A stretch of DNA of 64,000 nt from Pseudomonas alcaliphila JAB1 (GTDB lineage: Bacteria; Pseudomonadota; Gammaproteobacteria; Pseudomonadales; Pseudomonadaceae), in contig NZ_CP016162.1 of the NCBI RefSeq assembly GCF_001941865.1, positions 4,401,501 through 4,465,500 of the forward strand, written 5' to 3'. The notes beneath the pieces were generated by a model. It was given only the letters and a program-made list of their open reading frames with translations. It was not told the DNA's origin and did no database searches. Every line of letters starts with the position of its first letter. Position 1 is the first letter of the stretch. Positions 34,234-44,668 of this stretch are shown here, piece by piece. The position numbers and the translations under genes were made by a program.

Positions 34234-34261
34234 ATCGAAAAGTCCAAGAATCCTTTTCGAT
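34234..34261. promoter_or_regulatory. Inverted repeat in the pobR-pobA control region
   Basis: ATCGAAAAG (34234-34242) and CTTTTCGAT (34253-34261) form perfect 9-bp arms with a 10-bp spacer, close to the pobR start and about 90-115 bp before pobA. Candidate PobR binding site. Confidence 0.5.
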
Positions 34262-34314
34262 ATTGCCTTCTAACCGAGCATGTATCCACAAAAAATACAG
34301 ACCTGAGCCTGTGA

Positions 34315-35541
<1,227 letters not shown>

Positions 35542-35553
35542 TGATCGATATTC

Positions 35554-35582
35554 GCCCGGGGCCTTCTATGGAGGCTCCGGGC
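35554..35582 (+). terminator. Hairpin after pobA
   Basis: GCCCGGGGCCT and AGGCTCCGGGC form a GC-rich stem (one mismatch) 12 bp after the pobA stop. No T-run, so it may be a weak or rho-assisted terminator. Confidence 0.45.
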
Positions 35583-35593
35583 ACACGCAATTC

Positions 35594-35627
35594 GTTCGTT
35601 TATCGCACACTAAGTCGTTAATCGAAT
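35594..35627. promoter_or_regulatory. Paired PcaR-type boxes upstream of the TRAP operon
   Basis: GTTCGTTTATCGCAC at 35594-35608 matches the PcaR consensus GTTCGATAATCGCAC at 13 of 15 bases. AGTCGTTAATCGAAT at 35613-35627, 19 bp on, matches at 10 of 15. The 19-bp pitch equals that at pcaI and pcaR. Confidence 0.6.
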
Positions 35628-35747
35628 TGAATAGCCCCTCGCTAACTCGCACCATGCGAGCAGCGAATCCTAGCGGCGGCAGTATTGCAGCCGAATTTGG
35701 CTGTACCTGAGTCGCCTACTAACAATTAATAAGAAAGGACATTTGCG

Positions 35748-36800
35748 ATGCACAAGCTTTCCAAGGCTTTGCTGACGCTGCTTGCCACCAGCGTCATGAC
35801 CTGGGCCAACGCCGACGAGGCCGAGGTCACCCTCAAGGTTCACCACTTCCTGCCGGCGCACTCGGTGACCCAGGCCGACTTTCTCAAGCCCTGGGCAGAG
35901 AAGATCACCGCCGAATCCAATGGTCGGATCCAGTTTCAGTTCTACCCTTCCATGCAGTTGGGCGGCACCCCGCCGCAACTGATCGACCAGGCGCGTGACG
36001 GCGTCGCCGACATCGTCTGGACCCTGCCTGGCTACACCAGCGGCCGCTTCCCGCTGGCATCGGCATTCGAGATGCCGTTCATGAGCCGCTCTTCGGAAGC
36101 CAGCAGCCAGGCCATGTGGGATTTCCTCCAAGCCCACGGGCAGAAGGAGTTCGCCGACGTGCATCTGCTCGCGACGCACCTGACCGATGGCGCGCTGCTG
36201 CACACAGTGAAGAAACCGGTGCGTAGTCTGGCCGACTTCCGCGGCCTGAAACTGCGCTCGGCCAACCGCATCTCCACCAAGCTGATCTCCATGCTCGGTG
36301 CCACCCCGGTGGCCATGCCGGTACCGCAGGTGCCGGAAGCGCTGTCCAAGGGTGTGGTCGACGGCGCCGTGCTGCCCTGGGACGTGGTCCCTGCACTGAA
36401 GCTGCAGGAACTGGTCAAGTACCACACCGAAATGGCGCCGGGTCAGCCAGCGTTGATGCACACCGCGCTGGTACTGGCGATGAACCCGGCCAAGTACGCC
36501 AGCCTGCCCGATGACCTGCGCAAGATCATCGACGCCAACAGCGGCCGTGAGCTCTCACGCCAGGCCGGCCATATCTGGGATACCAACGTGATCGAGACCG
36601 GGCACAAGCTGGCGCAATCGCGTGGCAACGAGATCTATGTACTGCCCACCGAAGAACAGGCCAAGTGGATGGCCATCGGCCGCAAGCTGGACAACGACTG
36701 GATCAAGGAAGTCGAGAGCAAGGGCAACGACAACGGTGCTGCGCTGCTGCAAGAAGTGCGCGACCTGATCGAAAGCTACAACGCCAAGCTGCCGCACTGA
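35748..36800 (+). CDS. dctP: TRAP transporter substrate-binding protein (DctP)
   Basis: 350-residue periplasmic TRAP receptor with a signal peptide (LSKALLTLLATSVMTWANA). The conserved Arg that clamps the substrate carboxylate is in GLKLRSANRIS. It delivers an organic acid to the DctQM membrane proteins. Placement directly after pobA with PcaR-type boxes upstream suggests an aromatic or cyclic carboxylate, possibly 4-hydroxybenzoate or protocatechuate. AATAAGAA overlapping the AAAGGA ribosome-binding site (35728-35735) is another Crc-type motif. Confidence 0.9.
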   Translation: MHKLSKALLTLLATSVMTWANADEAEVTLKVHHFLPAHSVTQADFLKPWAEKITAESNGRIQFQFYPSMQLGGTPPQLIDQARDGVADIVWTLPGYTSGRFPLASAFEMPFMSRSSEASSQAMWDFLQAHGQKEFADVHLLATHLTDGALLHTVKKPVRSLADFRGLKLRSANRISTKLISMLGATPVAMPVPQVPEALSKGVVDGAVLPWDVVPALKLQELVKYHTEMAPGQPALMHTALVLAMNPAKYASLPDDLRKIIDANSGRELSRQAGHIWDTNVIETGHKLAQSRGNEIYVLPTEEQAKWMAIGRKLDNDWIKEVESKGNDNGAALLQEVRDLIESYNAKLPH

Positions 36801-36822
36801 TCGTTAACCCTCGTTGTGTTGG

Positions 36823-36841
36823 CCGGCACCTGCGGTGCCGG
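36823..36841 (+). repeat. Hairpin between dctP and dctQ
   Basis: Perfect 8-bp stem CCGGCACC/GGTGCCGG with a 3-nt loop in the 58-bp gap. A hairpin here can stabilise the dctP message and make the binding protein more abundant than the membrane subunits. Confidence 0.6.
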
Positions 36842-36858
36842 TCTTGCGGAGTTCTCTC

Positions 36859-37389
36859 ATGATCGAAAACCCTGCCTTGCCCGGGCAGCCTCAGCACATG
36901 CGCCCGTTCGGCCAGTTGCTCGATGTCCTGGCACGCTGGCTGGCACTGGCTGGTGGCCTGGTGCTGGTCGCCATCACCCTGCTGTCGGCCTACAGCATCA
37001 CCATGCGCAGCCTGTTCGACGCGCCACTGCTCGGTGACGTCGAGCTGGTGCAGATGGGCTGCGGCATTGCCGTGGTGAGTTTCCTGCCGTTGTGCCAGCT
37101 GCGTCGTAGCAACGTCATCGTCGATGCCTTCACCTTGCGCGCCTCGGCCTCCACCCGGCGCTATCTCGACACGCTCGGCTGCCTGCTGATGGCCGCCTGT
37201 GCAGCGCTGCTGGCCTGGCGCTCGGTAATCGGCACGCTGGACACTTACCGCAACGGTGAAGAGTCGATCATCATGGGCATTCCGATGTGGTGGTCGATGA
37301 CGCCGTTCGCGCCGTCTTTCGCCCTGCTGGCCGTCGTTTCCCTGTACACCGCCTGGCTCGACCAGCGTGGTGAGGGAGGCCAGCAATGA
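36859..37389 (+). CDS. dctQ: TRAP transporter small membrane subunit (DctQ)
   Basis: 176-residue four-helix membrane protein of the DctQ family (LVLVAITLLSAYSITMRSL; VQMGCGIAVVSFLPLCQL). ATG 36859 (MIENPALPG) was chosen; an upstream start at 36814 would cover the dctP-dctQ hairpin. It overlaps dctM by 4 bp (ATGA), indicating translational coupling. Confidence 0.88.
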   Translation: MIENPALPGQPQHMRPFGQLLDVLARWLALAGGLVLVAITLLSAYSITMRSLFDAPLLGDVELVQMGCGIAVVSFLPLCQLRRSNVIVDAFTLRASASTRRYLDTLGCLLMAACAALLAWRSVIGTLDTYRNGEESIIMGIPMWWSMTPFAPSFALLAVVSLYTAWLDQRGEGGQQ

Positions 37390-38708
37390 GCAGCGTCGTA
37401 TTGGGCGGACTCTTCCTCGCCTTCCTCCTGGTTCTGCTGGCCATCCGTATTCCGATCGCCATCGCCATGCTGCTGACCGGTATTGGCGGCTACGTCTCGA
37501 TCAGCGGCTGGGACCCCTTGCTCAACTACCTGAAGACGGTGGCCTACGCCCGCTACACCGTGTACGACCTGTCGGTGATCCCGCTGTTTCTGCTGATGGG
37601 GCAGTTCGCCTCGCGTGGCGGCCTGGCTACCGGCCTGTTCCGTGCCGCAGCCGCCATGGTCGGGCACTGGCGCGGTGGCCTGGCGATCTCCGCCATCGGC
37701 TCCTGCGCAGCCTTCGGCGCGGTCTGTGGCTCATCGGTGGCGACCGCTGCGACCATGGGTCAGGTGGCCCTGCCGGAGCTGCGTCGCTACAAGTACTCCA
37801 ACTCGCTGGCAGTCGGTTGCCTGGCAGCCGGCGGCACCCTGGGCATTCTCATCCCGCCCTCGGTGGTGCTGGTGATCTACGCCATCCTCGCCCAGCAGAA
37901 CATCTCCACGCTGTTCATGGCCGCCTTCGTGCCGGGCATTCTCGCCGTCATCGGCTACATGATCGCCATCGCCATCTATGTGCGCCTGTTCCCGGACTCC
38001 GGGCCAGCGCAGGAGCGCTCGAGCTGGAAACAGCGACTGCAGGCGCAGCAGGGTGTGTGGCCGGTACTGCTGATTTTCCTGGTGGTGCTCGGGGGTATCT
38101 ATGGCGGCTGGTTCACCCCTACCGAGGCCGCAGCCATCGGCACCGTGGGCACGGGTTTCTTCGCCTTCACCCTGGGTAAGATGCGTCTGGCCGAACTCAA
38201 GGAGGTGCTGCTGGGCACCGGCGTGACCACGGCCATGATCTTCATGATCCTGCTCGGCGCCGATGTGATGAACGCCTTCCTGGCCATCTCGCAATTGCCC
38301 AACTTCATCGCCGAAACCATCAGCGGCGCAGGTCTGCCGCCGTTCCTGGTGCTGGCCGGGATCCTCGTCCTGTACCTGATCCTCGGCTGCGTGATGGACA
38401 CCATGTCGATGATCCTGCTGACCATCCCGATCTTCTTCCCGGTGATCATGGGGCTGGACTTCTATGGTCTGGACCAGACCGAGAAGGCCATCTGGTTCGG
38501 CATTCTGGCCTTGATGGTGGTGGAGATCGGCATGGTCACCCCGCCACTGGGCATGAACGTGTACGTGATTGCCGGCATGGCACGCGATATCCCCATGAGT
38601 GAAGCCTTCAGAGGCATCGTGCCGTTCCTGATCTCGGACATCGTGCGCGTGGTCATCCTCGTGCTCTTCCCATCGATCACCCTGTGCCTGGTGCGCTGGC
38701 TGACCTGA
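37386..38708 (+). CDS. dctM: TRAP transporter large membrane subunit (DctM)
   Basis: 440-residue DctM-family permease with about twelve transmembrane helices, including family signatures GSSVATAATMGQVALPEL and GGTLGILIPPSVVLVIYAIL, and near the C-terminus GMVTPPLGMNVYVIAGMA. With DctQ it drives ion-coupled uptake of the acid bound by DctP. Confidence 0.94.
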   Translation: MSSVVLGGLFLAFLLVLLAIRIPIAIAMLLTGIGGYVSISGWDPLLNYLKTVAYARYTVYDLSVIPLFLLMGQFASRGGLATGLFRAAAAMVGHWRGGLAISAIGSCAAFGAVCGSSVATAATMGQVALPELRRYKYSNSLAVGCLAAGGTLGILIPPSVVLVIYAILAQQNISTLFMAAFVPGILAVIGYMIAIAIYVRLFPDSGPAQERSSWKQRLQAQQGVWPVLLIFLVVLGGIYGGWFTPTEAAAIGTVGTGFFAFTLGKMRLAELKEVLLGTGVTTAMIFMILLGADVMNAFLAISQLPNFIAETISGAGLPPFLVLAGILVLYLILGCVMDTMSMILLTIPIFFPVIMGLDFYGLDQTEKAIWFGILALMVVEIGMVTPPLGMNVYVIAGMARDIPMSEAFRGIVPFLISDIVRVVILVLFPSITLCLVRWLT

Positions 38709-38833
38709 GGACTCGCGATGCATTCAGACGAACACCGCTGAACCCCGAATAACTGCCACCACTCTCCCCGATGTAGAAGCGTATCTGCCACTGCGGAGGG
38801 GAGCTTTCAACCTTGAAAAAGGAAACGATAACA

Positions 38834-40108
38834 ATGAAAAAAGCTCTGTACCTCGCTCCCAGCGCCATCGCCGTTGCCGTCATGGCCTCCAGCCTCTCGG
38901 TCGGCGTTCAGGCCGCCGGTTTCGTCGAGGACGCCAAGGTCACCCTCGGCCTGCGCAACTATTACTTCAACCGCAATTACCTGAACGGCACCGACCCCGT
39001 GATCCGTGGCGAGCGCCAGGGCCAGGCCGAAGGCTGGACGCAGAACTTCATTCTCGATGCGCGCTCCGGTTTCACCGAAGGCACCGTCGGCTTTGGCCTC
39101 GATGTGCTCGGTCTGTACAGCATCAAGCTGGACGGCAACCGCGGCGCCGCCAACACCCAACTGATGCCGATCCACGACGACGGCCAGGCCGCCGACCAGT
39201 TCGGCCGCACCGCCGTAGCTGCCAAGGCCAAGCTGTCCAAGACCGAACTGAAGGTCGGTGAGTGGTTCGCCGTGCTGCCGATCCTGCGTGCCGACGACGG
39301 TCGCTCGCTGCCGCAAACCTTCCAGGGTGCGCAGCTGACTTCCAACGAGATCGACGGTCTGACCCTGTACGGCGGCCAGTTCTGGAAGAACAGCCAGCGC
39401 AACGATGCCAGCCGTGAAGACATGTCGTTCGGTGGCGTGAAGGGCGACGACTTCAACTTCGGCGGCGGTGAGTACCGCTTCAACGGCAACAACACCATGG
39501 TCGGCGTCTGGCATGCGCGCCTGGAAGACGTCTACCAGCAGAGCTACGTGCAGTTGACCCACAGCCAAGCGGTCGGTGACTGGGTACTCGGCGCCAATCT
39601 CGGCTACGTCACCGGCAAGGAAGAAGGCGCGGCCAAGGCCGGCAACCTGGACAACAAGGTCTATCAGGGCGCGCTCACTGCCAAGACCGGCAACAACAGC
39701 TTCATGGTTGCCTACCAAAAGCTCAGCGGTGATACCAAGTTCATGCGCATCGACGGCGCCAGCGGCGGCACTCTGGTCAACGACGGCTTCACCAACAGCT
39801 ATGACAACCCGGAAGAGCGTTCCTGGCAGGTTCGCCATGACTACAACTTCGCCGGCCTCGGCATTCCCGGCCTGACCCTGATGAACCGCTACGTCAGCGG
39901 TAGCAACATCGACGTCTACACCAATGGCGTGAAAACCCGCGAGAACGCCGAGGAATGGGGCCGCGAATCCGAGCTGGCCTACACCATCCAGGAAGGCACG
40001 CTGAAGAACCTGAGCATCCGCTGGCGTAACTCCGATGTGCGCCGTGACGTGGGCCAGGATCTGCACGAGAACCGCCTGATCATCAACTACCCGCTGTCGA
40101 TTCTGTAA
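38834..40108 (+). CDS. OprD-family outer-membrane porin
   Basis: 424-residue OprD-type substrate-specific channel. The signal peptide is MKKALYLAPSAIAVAVMASSLSVGVQA, with mature N-terminus AGFVEDAKVTLGLRNYYFNRNY, typical of the family; basic-ladder Arg residues are spread through the barrel. The ATG at 38834 follows AAGGAAACGATAACA; a TTG start seven codons earlier is less likely. It probably admits the same acid as the TRAP transporter 125 bp upstream (PhaK/VanP/OpdK-like role). Followed by a strong terminator. Confidence 0.92.
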   Translation: MKKALYLAPSAIAVAVMASSLSVGVQAAGFVEDAKVTLGLRNYYFNRNYLNGTDPVIRGERQGQAEGWTQNFILDARSGFTEGTVGFGLDVLGLYSIKLDGNRGAANTQLMPIHDDGQAADQFGRTAVAAKAKLSKTELKVGEWFAVLPILRADDGRSLPQTFQGAQLTSNEIDGLTLYGGQFWKNSQRNDASREDMSFGGVKGDDFNFGGGEYRFNGNNTMVGVWHARLEDVYQQSYVQLTHSQAVGDWVLGANLGYVTGKEEGAAKAGNLDNKVYQGALTAKTGNNSFMVAYQKLSGDTKFMRIDGASGGTLVNDGFTNSYDNPEERSWQVRHDYNFAGLGIPGLTLMNRYVSGSNIDVYTNGVKTRENAEEWGRESELAYTIQEGTLKNLSIRWRNSDVRRDVGQDLHENRLIINYPLSIL

Positions 40109-40158
40109 GCATCACGCGACATCGCTGCACAAGTGACTCCTAGTGTTACGGCACGTTC

Positions 40159-40186
40159 AGCCCGTCCTCGTGACGGGCTTTTTTTT
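40159..40186 (+). terminator. Rho-independent terminator after the OprD gene
   Basis: AGCCCGTC and GACGGGCT form an 8-bp stem with a 5-nt loop, followed by eight or more T residues. Confidence 0.92.
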
Positions 40187-40216
40187 GATGTGCAACTGTT
40201 TGAGGAAGTACCCCCC

Positions 40217-42151
40217 ATGCGCTGGATTATCGAACGTAGCGCCGACCTCAAGGTCGGGCACAAACTCCTGCTGGGCTTCTCACTGGTCATGCTGCTGACT
40301 CTGGCAGTCGCCCTGGGTGGCTGGCGCACCGCCAGCGAGATTCTCGGGCATGCCGCTCAGTCGCTGCAGGTGGCAGACCTCAAGCAACAGATCCTGCAAC
40401 TGCGCTTGCAGGAGAAGGATTACCTGCTGGCGCCGCTGACTGGCCATGAAGCAGCCATCACCGAGCAACATGCGCGCATCGCCGCACAGCTGGCTGACTT
40501 GCCCACCGACGCCGAGCAACCACAGCTGTTGCTGCACGGTAACGACGCCTATCTGCAGCAATTCACCCAACTGCGCGCGACGCAATCTCAGGCAAGCACG
40601 GCGCAGACCGGAATGGCGATACGCGCCGACGAAGCGCTGATCCAGTTCGAGATGGTCACCCAGGACCTGTTCAACCTGATTCGCGATCAATTGTTCGATG
40701 GCGAAACGGGCACGCAGAGCAGCGTCGACCAGGCCGAAGCGGCCGCACGCCTGAGCCACACCCTGCTGCAACTGCGCCTGGCGGAAAGCCAGTTCATCCG
40801 CAGCGCTGACAGCGCCGATGCCGATCTCTGGCAAACACGCTTCGCCAGCATGACCGAAGCGGCGCAGCAACTGCGCGCACAACTCGCGGCCCTGCAGCAG
40901 GCCTCCCTGGACGAAGCACTGCGCTCGCTCGACAGCTATCGCGAATCCTTCGAGCACTATCGCCACAGCCGCGAGGCCGAGCAGCTCAGTCGCAGCCAAT
41001 TGGCCGATCTGGCGCAAGGCATGCTGCAGCACGGCAGCGATCTGCAGCAGCACCAGCAACTCACCATGCAAGCGGGCAACCGCACCTCCCTGCAAACCCT
41101 TGCCCTGCTCACCACTGCAGCGCTGCTACTGGCTCTGCTCGCCAGCTGGCTGATTCGCCGCCTGATCGTCGGGCCGCTGCAACACTGCCTGTTGCTGGCC
41201 CAGCAGGTCGCGGCCGGCAATCTCAGTGGCAGTCGAATCGCCGTGCGCCGTGATGAGGTCGGCCAGCTTCTGGGCGCACTGCAGACCATGCGCGACCACC
41301 TGCGCGAATTAATCGAGCAGATCGGTGGTAGCGCGACACAGATTGCCGCCGCAGCAGAGCAACTTTCGGCAGTCAGCGAACAGACCCGCGCGGGTGTGCG
41401 CGAGCAGAGCGAAGAGTCCAGCCAGACGGCCTGCGCCATGCAACAGATGGTCACCAGCGTGCAGCAGGTGGCCGGTGATGCCGAGCAGGCATCGCAGGCC
41501 GCGCAACAGGCGGAATTGCAGGCCCGTGATGGCGACCGCCAGGTGCACCAGGTCGTCGAGCAGATCGAGCGCCTGGCCAGCGAGGTGGCGCATACCGGGC
41601 AGACCGTTGGCCTGGTGCAAGGCGAGAGCCAACGCATCGGCAGTGTGCTGGATGTGATCAAGGCAGTCGCCGAGCAGACCAATCTGCTCGCGCTCAACGC
41701 AGCCATCGAGGCCGCACGCGCCGGTGAACAAGGCCGCGGTTTCGCGGTTGTCGCCGATGAAGTGCGCGCGCTGGCGCGCCGTACTCAGGACTCCACCCGC
41801 GAGATCGAGGCGCTGATCACCAGCCTGCAGAGCCGCGTACAGACCGCCGTCGCCCAGACCCAGGCCAGCCAGACGCTGAGCCAGGACGCGATGGCCAGCG
41901 TCAAGCTGGCCGGGCAGAGCCTGACGCGCATCAATCAGGCGGTCGCTCTGATCGAGCAGATGAACCAGCAGATCGCCAGCGCCGCCGAACAGCAGAGTGC
42001 GGTGGCCCTGGAGATCAACCGCAGCCTGGACAACGTACGCGGCATCGGCGAGCAAAGCGCCAGCGCCACCGAGCAGACCGCGCTATCGAGCGCCGAGCTG
42101 GCCAGGCTGGGCGGTGAATTGCAGCTGCGCATCGGCCGCTTTCGGACCTGA
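40217..42151 (+). CDS. Methyl-accepting chemotaxis protein with HBM-type sensor
   Basis: 644-residue transmembrane chemoreceptor. TM1 is at about 17-37 ([20 protein letters not shown]). A long periplasmic helical domain of about 250 residues follows, the size of helical bimodular (HBM) sensors, then TM2 at about 290-312 ([19 protein letters not shown]), HAMP, and the signalling domain with tip [18 protein letters not shown]. Related receptors in P. putida sense TCA-cycle acids or C6-ring carboxylates (McpS, McpQ, PcaY). Position between an OprD porin and an alicyclic-acid-like dehydrogenase suggests sensing of a cyclic or aromatic acid. The ATG at 40217 has GAGGAAG upstream. Confidence 0.88.
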   Translation: MRWIIERSADLKVGHKLLLGFSLVMLLTLAVALGGWRTASEILGHAAQSLQVADLKQQILQLRLQEKDYLLAPLTGHEAAITEQHARIAAQLADLPTDAEQPQLLLHGNDAYLQQFTQLRATQSQASTAQTGMAIRADEALIQFEMVTQDLFNLIRDQLFDGETGTQSSVDQAEAAARLSHTLLQLRLAESQFIRSADSADADLWQTRFASMTEAAQQLRAQLAALQQASLDEALRSLDSYRESFEHYRHSREAEQLSRSQLADLAQGMLQHGSDLQQHQQLTMQAGNRTSLQTLALLTTAALLLALLASWLIRRLIVGPLQHCLLLAQQVAAGNLSGSRIAVRRDEVGQLLGALQTMRDHLRELIEQIGGSATQIAAAAEQLSAVSEQTRAGVREQSEESSQTACAMQQMVTSVQQVAGDAEQASQAAQQAELQARDGDRQVHQVVEQIERLASEVAHTGQTVGLVQGESQRIGSVLDVIKAVAEQTNLLALNAAIEAARAGEQGRGFAVVADEVRALARRTQDSTREIEALITSLQSRVQTAVAQTQASQTLSQDAMASVKLAGQSLTRINQAVALIEQMNQQIASAAEQQSAVALEINRSLDNVRGIGEQSASATEQTALSSAELARLGGELQLRIGRFRT

Positions 42152-42186
42152 GGCCAAGGAACCGGCCCTGGTCATCCCGGCCATAG

Positions 42187-42212
42187 GGTGGACAACGCGC
42201 AGCTTGTCCACC
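42187..42212. terminator. Hairpin after HBM chemoreceptor
   Basis: GGTGGACAA/TTGTCCACC, 9-bp perfect stem with an 8-nt loop, inside a GTAGGGTGG-type dispersed repeat. It may end the chemoreceptor transcript. Confidence 0.4.
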
Positions 42213-42358
42213 GTCGCCGCTCATGAGCAAGGCGCAATCGCTACCCTTTCCCGGATGGCATCCGCACTACCCCGACAATAATTGACCGCTAACCGCACGA
42301 CTTCCCGGGCGAATCATCCGACAGTGCTTGGCGCCTCGGCAGGCACCACATAAAATCC

Positions 42359-42373
42359 GGAACCAAGTTCCAA
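42359..42373 (+). promoter_or_regulatory. Candidate operator upstream of flavoprotein gene
   Basis: GGAACCAAGTTCCAA contains the palindrome GGAAC-N3-GTTCC, 26 bp before the start codon. It matches the element before the Gfo/Idh gene (28482-28496) at 13 of 15 positions and is oriented towards the gene in both cases. Confidence 0.55.
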
Positions 42374-42398
42374 TAAATAACAAATGCGGAGATCTGCC

Positions 42399-44093
42399 AT
42401 GGCCAACGCTCCACTCGACTGCGACCTGCTGGTGGTCGGCTCCGGCGCGGCCGGACTGGCGGCTGCCGTCAGCGCCGCGCACCTGGGCAAACGGGTGATC
42501 CTGGTGGAGAAGGACGCCGTGCTGGGCGGCGCGACCGCCTGGTCCGGCGGCTGGCTGTGGGCGCCGCGCAACCCGCTGGCCCGGCGCGCCGGTATCGTCG
42601 AGGACATCGAGCAGCCGCGCACTTACCTGCGCAACGAGCTGGGCGAGCATTATCGCTCCGAGCTGGTGGACGCCTTTCTGCTGCACTGCCCCGATATGGT
42701 GGCGTTTTTCGAGCAGCACACTGCCCTGCAGTTCGTCGACGGCAACGGTATCCCCGACATGCACGGCGATACGCCCGGCGCTGCCAGCGGCGGTCATCAG
42801 GTCATCGCCGCGCCCTACGATGGCCGCGAAGTGCTCGACCTGCTGCCACGTCTGCGCAAGACCATGCGCGAAACGTCCTTCATGGGCATGCCAATCATGG
42901 CCGGTGCCGATCTCGCCGCCTTCCTCAACATGACGCGTTCGCCCAGGGCTCTGCTGCACGTGATCCGCCGTTTCACCACCCACCTCTATCACCTGGCCCG
43001 CTACGGACGTGCCATGCACCTGGTCAACGGTGTGGCGCTGGTCGCCCGCCTGGCGCGCTCGGCGCAGGACCTGGGCGTGCAGATGATGGTGTCCACGCCC
43101 GCGCAGCGCCTGATCATCGAAGACGGCAACGTATGCGGTGCCGTGGTGCAGCACGCCGGTGTGGAAATGACTATCCGCGCCAAAGCGGTGGTGCTGGCTG
43201 CCGGCGGTTTTCCCAATGATCCCGAGCGGCGTAAGGCAATGTTCCCGCGCGATGCCAGCGGCCATGACAACCTCGCCCTGCCGCCGACCAGTTGCTCCGG
43301 CGACGGCCTGCGCCTGGGCGAGTCAGCCGGCGGACGCGTGGCCGACGACCTGCGCTCGCCAGTAGCCTGGGCGCCGGTATCGAAGGTGCCCTACGCCGAC
43401 GGCAGCGTCGGCCATTTCCCGCACATCATCGACCGCGGCAAGCCAGGCATCATCGGCGTGCTGCAAAACGGCAAGCGCTTCGTCAACGAGGCAGGCGGTT
43501 ACTACGACTATGTCGACGCCATGCTCAAGGCCATTCCCGAGGATCGGCAAGCCTGCTCCTGGCTGATCTGCGACCACCGCTTTCAGCGCCGCTACGGCCT
43601 CGGCTTCGCTCGCCCGGCGCCAGTACCGCTGTGGCCACATATCCGCAACGGCTACCTCAAGCGCGGCCACAGCCTTGAAGCACTGGCGCAGGCCTGCGGC
43701 ATCGACCCGATCGGGCTCGTTACCACCGTCGACGAGTTCAACCAGCATGCGCGCCGTGGCGAAGACCCACTGTTCGGCCGTGGCAGCACCGCGTTCAACC
43801 GTCGCAGCGGCGATGCCCAGCACAGCGGTCCGAACCCCTGCGTGGCGCCCATCGAGCATGGCCCCTTCTATGCCGTGAAAGTACAACCGGGCTGCTTCGG
43901 CACCTTCGCCGGGCTACGCACCGATGGCCATGCGCGCGTACTTGATGGTGCCGGCCAGCCTATCTCCGGCCTGTATGCCGCCGGTACGGACATGGCCAGC
44001 CCCATGGGCGGGCACTACCCCTCGGGTGGCATCAACATTGGTCCGGCGCTGACCTTTGGCTATATCGCCGGACGCCACGCGGCCACGGTCTGA
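42399..44093 (+). CDS. FAD-dependent dehydrogenase (KstD / fumarate-reductase flavoprotein family)
   Basis: 564-residue FAD_binding_2 flavoprotein. It has the N-terminal dinucleotide motif VVGSGAAGLAAAVSAAHLGKRVILVEK, GGATAWSGGWLW, VVLAAGGFPND and the C-terminal GGHYPSGGINIGPALTFGYIAG, typical of 3-ketosteroid delta1-dehydrogenase and related desaturases. A steroid role is unlikely in this context. The family includes enzymes that desaturate or aromatise cyclohexanone-type carboxylates, and the neighbours (pobA, TRAP, OprD) would fit an enzyme producing 4-hydroxybenzoate or a similar acid; this is inference. The start at 42399 has GGAG 7 nt upstream. AATAACAA lies at 42376-42383. Confidence 0.85.
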   Translation: MANAPLDCDLLVVGSGAAGLAAAVSAAHLGKRVILVEKDAVLGGATAWSGGWLWAPRNPLARRAGIVEDIEQPRTYLRNELGEHYRSELVDAFLLHCPDMVAFFEQHTALQFVDGNGIPDMHGDTPGAASGGHQVIAAPYDGREVLDLLPRLRKTMRETSFMGMPIMAGADLAAFLNMTRSPRALLHVIRRFTTHLYHLARYGRAMHLVNGVALVARLARSAQDLGVQMMVSTPAQRLIIEDGNVCGAVVQHAGVEMTIRAKAVVLAAGGFPNDPERRKAMFPRDASGHDNLALPPTSCSGDGLRLGESAGGRVADDLRSPVAWAPVSKVPYADGSVGHFPHIIDRGKPGIIGVLQNGKRFVNEAGGYYDYVDAMLKAIPEDRQACSWLICDHRFQRRYGLGFARPAPVPLWPHIRNGYLKRGHSLEALAQACGIDPIGLVTTVDEFNQHARRGEDPLFGRGSTAFNRRSGDAQHSGPNPCVAPIEHGPFYAVKVQPGCFGTFAGLRTDGHARVLDGAGQPISGLYAAGTDMASPMGGHYPSGGINIGPALTFGYIAGRHAATV

Positions 44094-44120
44094 TATCGGC
44101 CGGCCATGGATGGCAGGCAT

Positions 44121-44157
44121 AAAAAAGCGCCGCCCGGATGCGTGGTCCGGGCAGCGC
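44121..44157 (-). terminator. Rho-independent terminator of the pca operon
   Basis: Minus-strand AGCGCTGCCCGGA and TCCGGGCGGCGCT (one bulge) followed by TTTTTT, between the convergent flavoprotein gene and pcaC, 17 bp after the pcaC stop. Confidence 0.9.
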
Positions 44158-44174
44158 TGTATCGCTCGTACGAA

Positions 44175-44570
44175 TCAGTCTTCCAGCGATTCCACGCCCA
44201 ATTCGTCCCAGACTTCCTCGGCCAGGTGGAAGGTGGCATTGGCCGCCGGGATGCCGCAGTAGATCGCGCTCTGCATGAGCACTTCCTTGATCTCGTCGCG
44301 GGTCACGCCGTTGTTCTTCGCCGCGCGCAGGTGCAGTTTCAGTTCGCCCTCGCGGTTCATGCCAATCAGCATGGCGATGGTGATCAGGCTGCGGGTGTGG
44401 CGCGGCAGGCCGGGGCGAGTCCAGATATCGCCCCAGGCGTGACGGGTGATCATCTCCTGGAACTCACTGTTGAACGGCGTGAGCTTGTCCAGGCTGCGGT
44501 CGACATGGGCGTCGCCGAGCACCGCGCGGCGCACCTGCATGCCGGCTTCGTAGCGTTGTTTTTCGTCCAT
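44175..44570 (-). CDS. pcaC: 4-Carboxymuconolactone decarboxylase
   Basis: 131-residue CMD/AhpD-fold enzyme that decarboxylates gamma-carboxymuconolactone to beta-ketoadipate enol-lactone. It shows the conserved TRPGLPRHTRSL segment, the HLRAAKNNGVTRDEIKEVL helix and AIYCGIPAANATF. Last gene of the minus-strand pca group, separated from pcaD by a 98-bp gap holding a REPIN. Confidence 0.95.
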   Translation of the reverse strand: MDEKQRYEAGMQVRRAVLGDAHVDRSLDKLTPFNSEFQEMITRHAWGDIWTRPGLPRHTRSLITIAMLIGMNREGELKLHLRAAKNNGVTRDEIKEVLMQSAIYCGIPAANATFHLAEEVWDELGVESLED

Positions 44571-44595
44571 TTTCTGCTCCGTGGAAAAATGCTCT

Positions 44596-44656
44596 TGTAG
44601 GAGCGAGCTTGCTCGCGAAGCTCTCGCGCTGTTCGCGAGCAGAGCTCGCTCCTACA
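44596..44656. repeat. REPIN between pcaD and pcaC
   Basis: Two inverted REP units, TTGTAGGAGCGAGCTTGCTC and a counterpart ending GAGCTCGCTCCTACAG, fill the gap. Such repeats can stabilise or split polycistronic messages. Confidence 0.85.
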
Positions 44657-44668
44657 GAAAAGCGGCGA

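Noticed and set aside
42399..44093. Calling the flavoprotein a true 3-ketosteroid dehydrogenase
   Set aside because: No other steroid catabolic gene is nearby, and the family covers many substrates.
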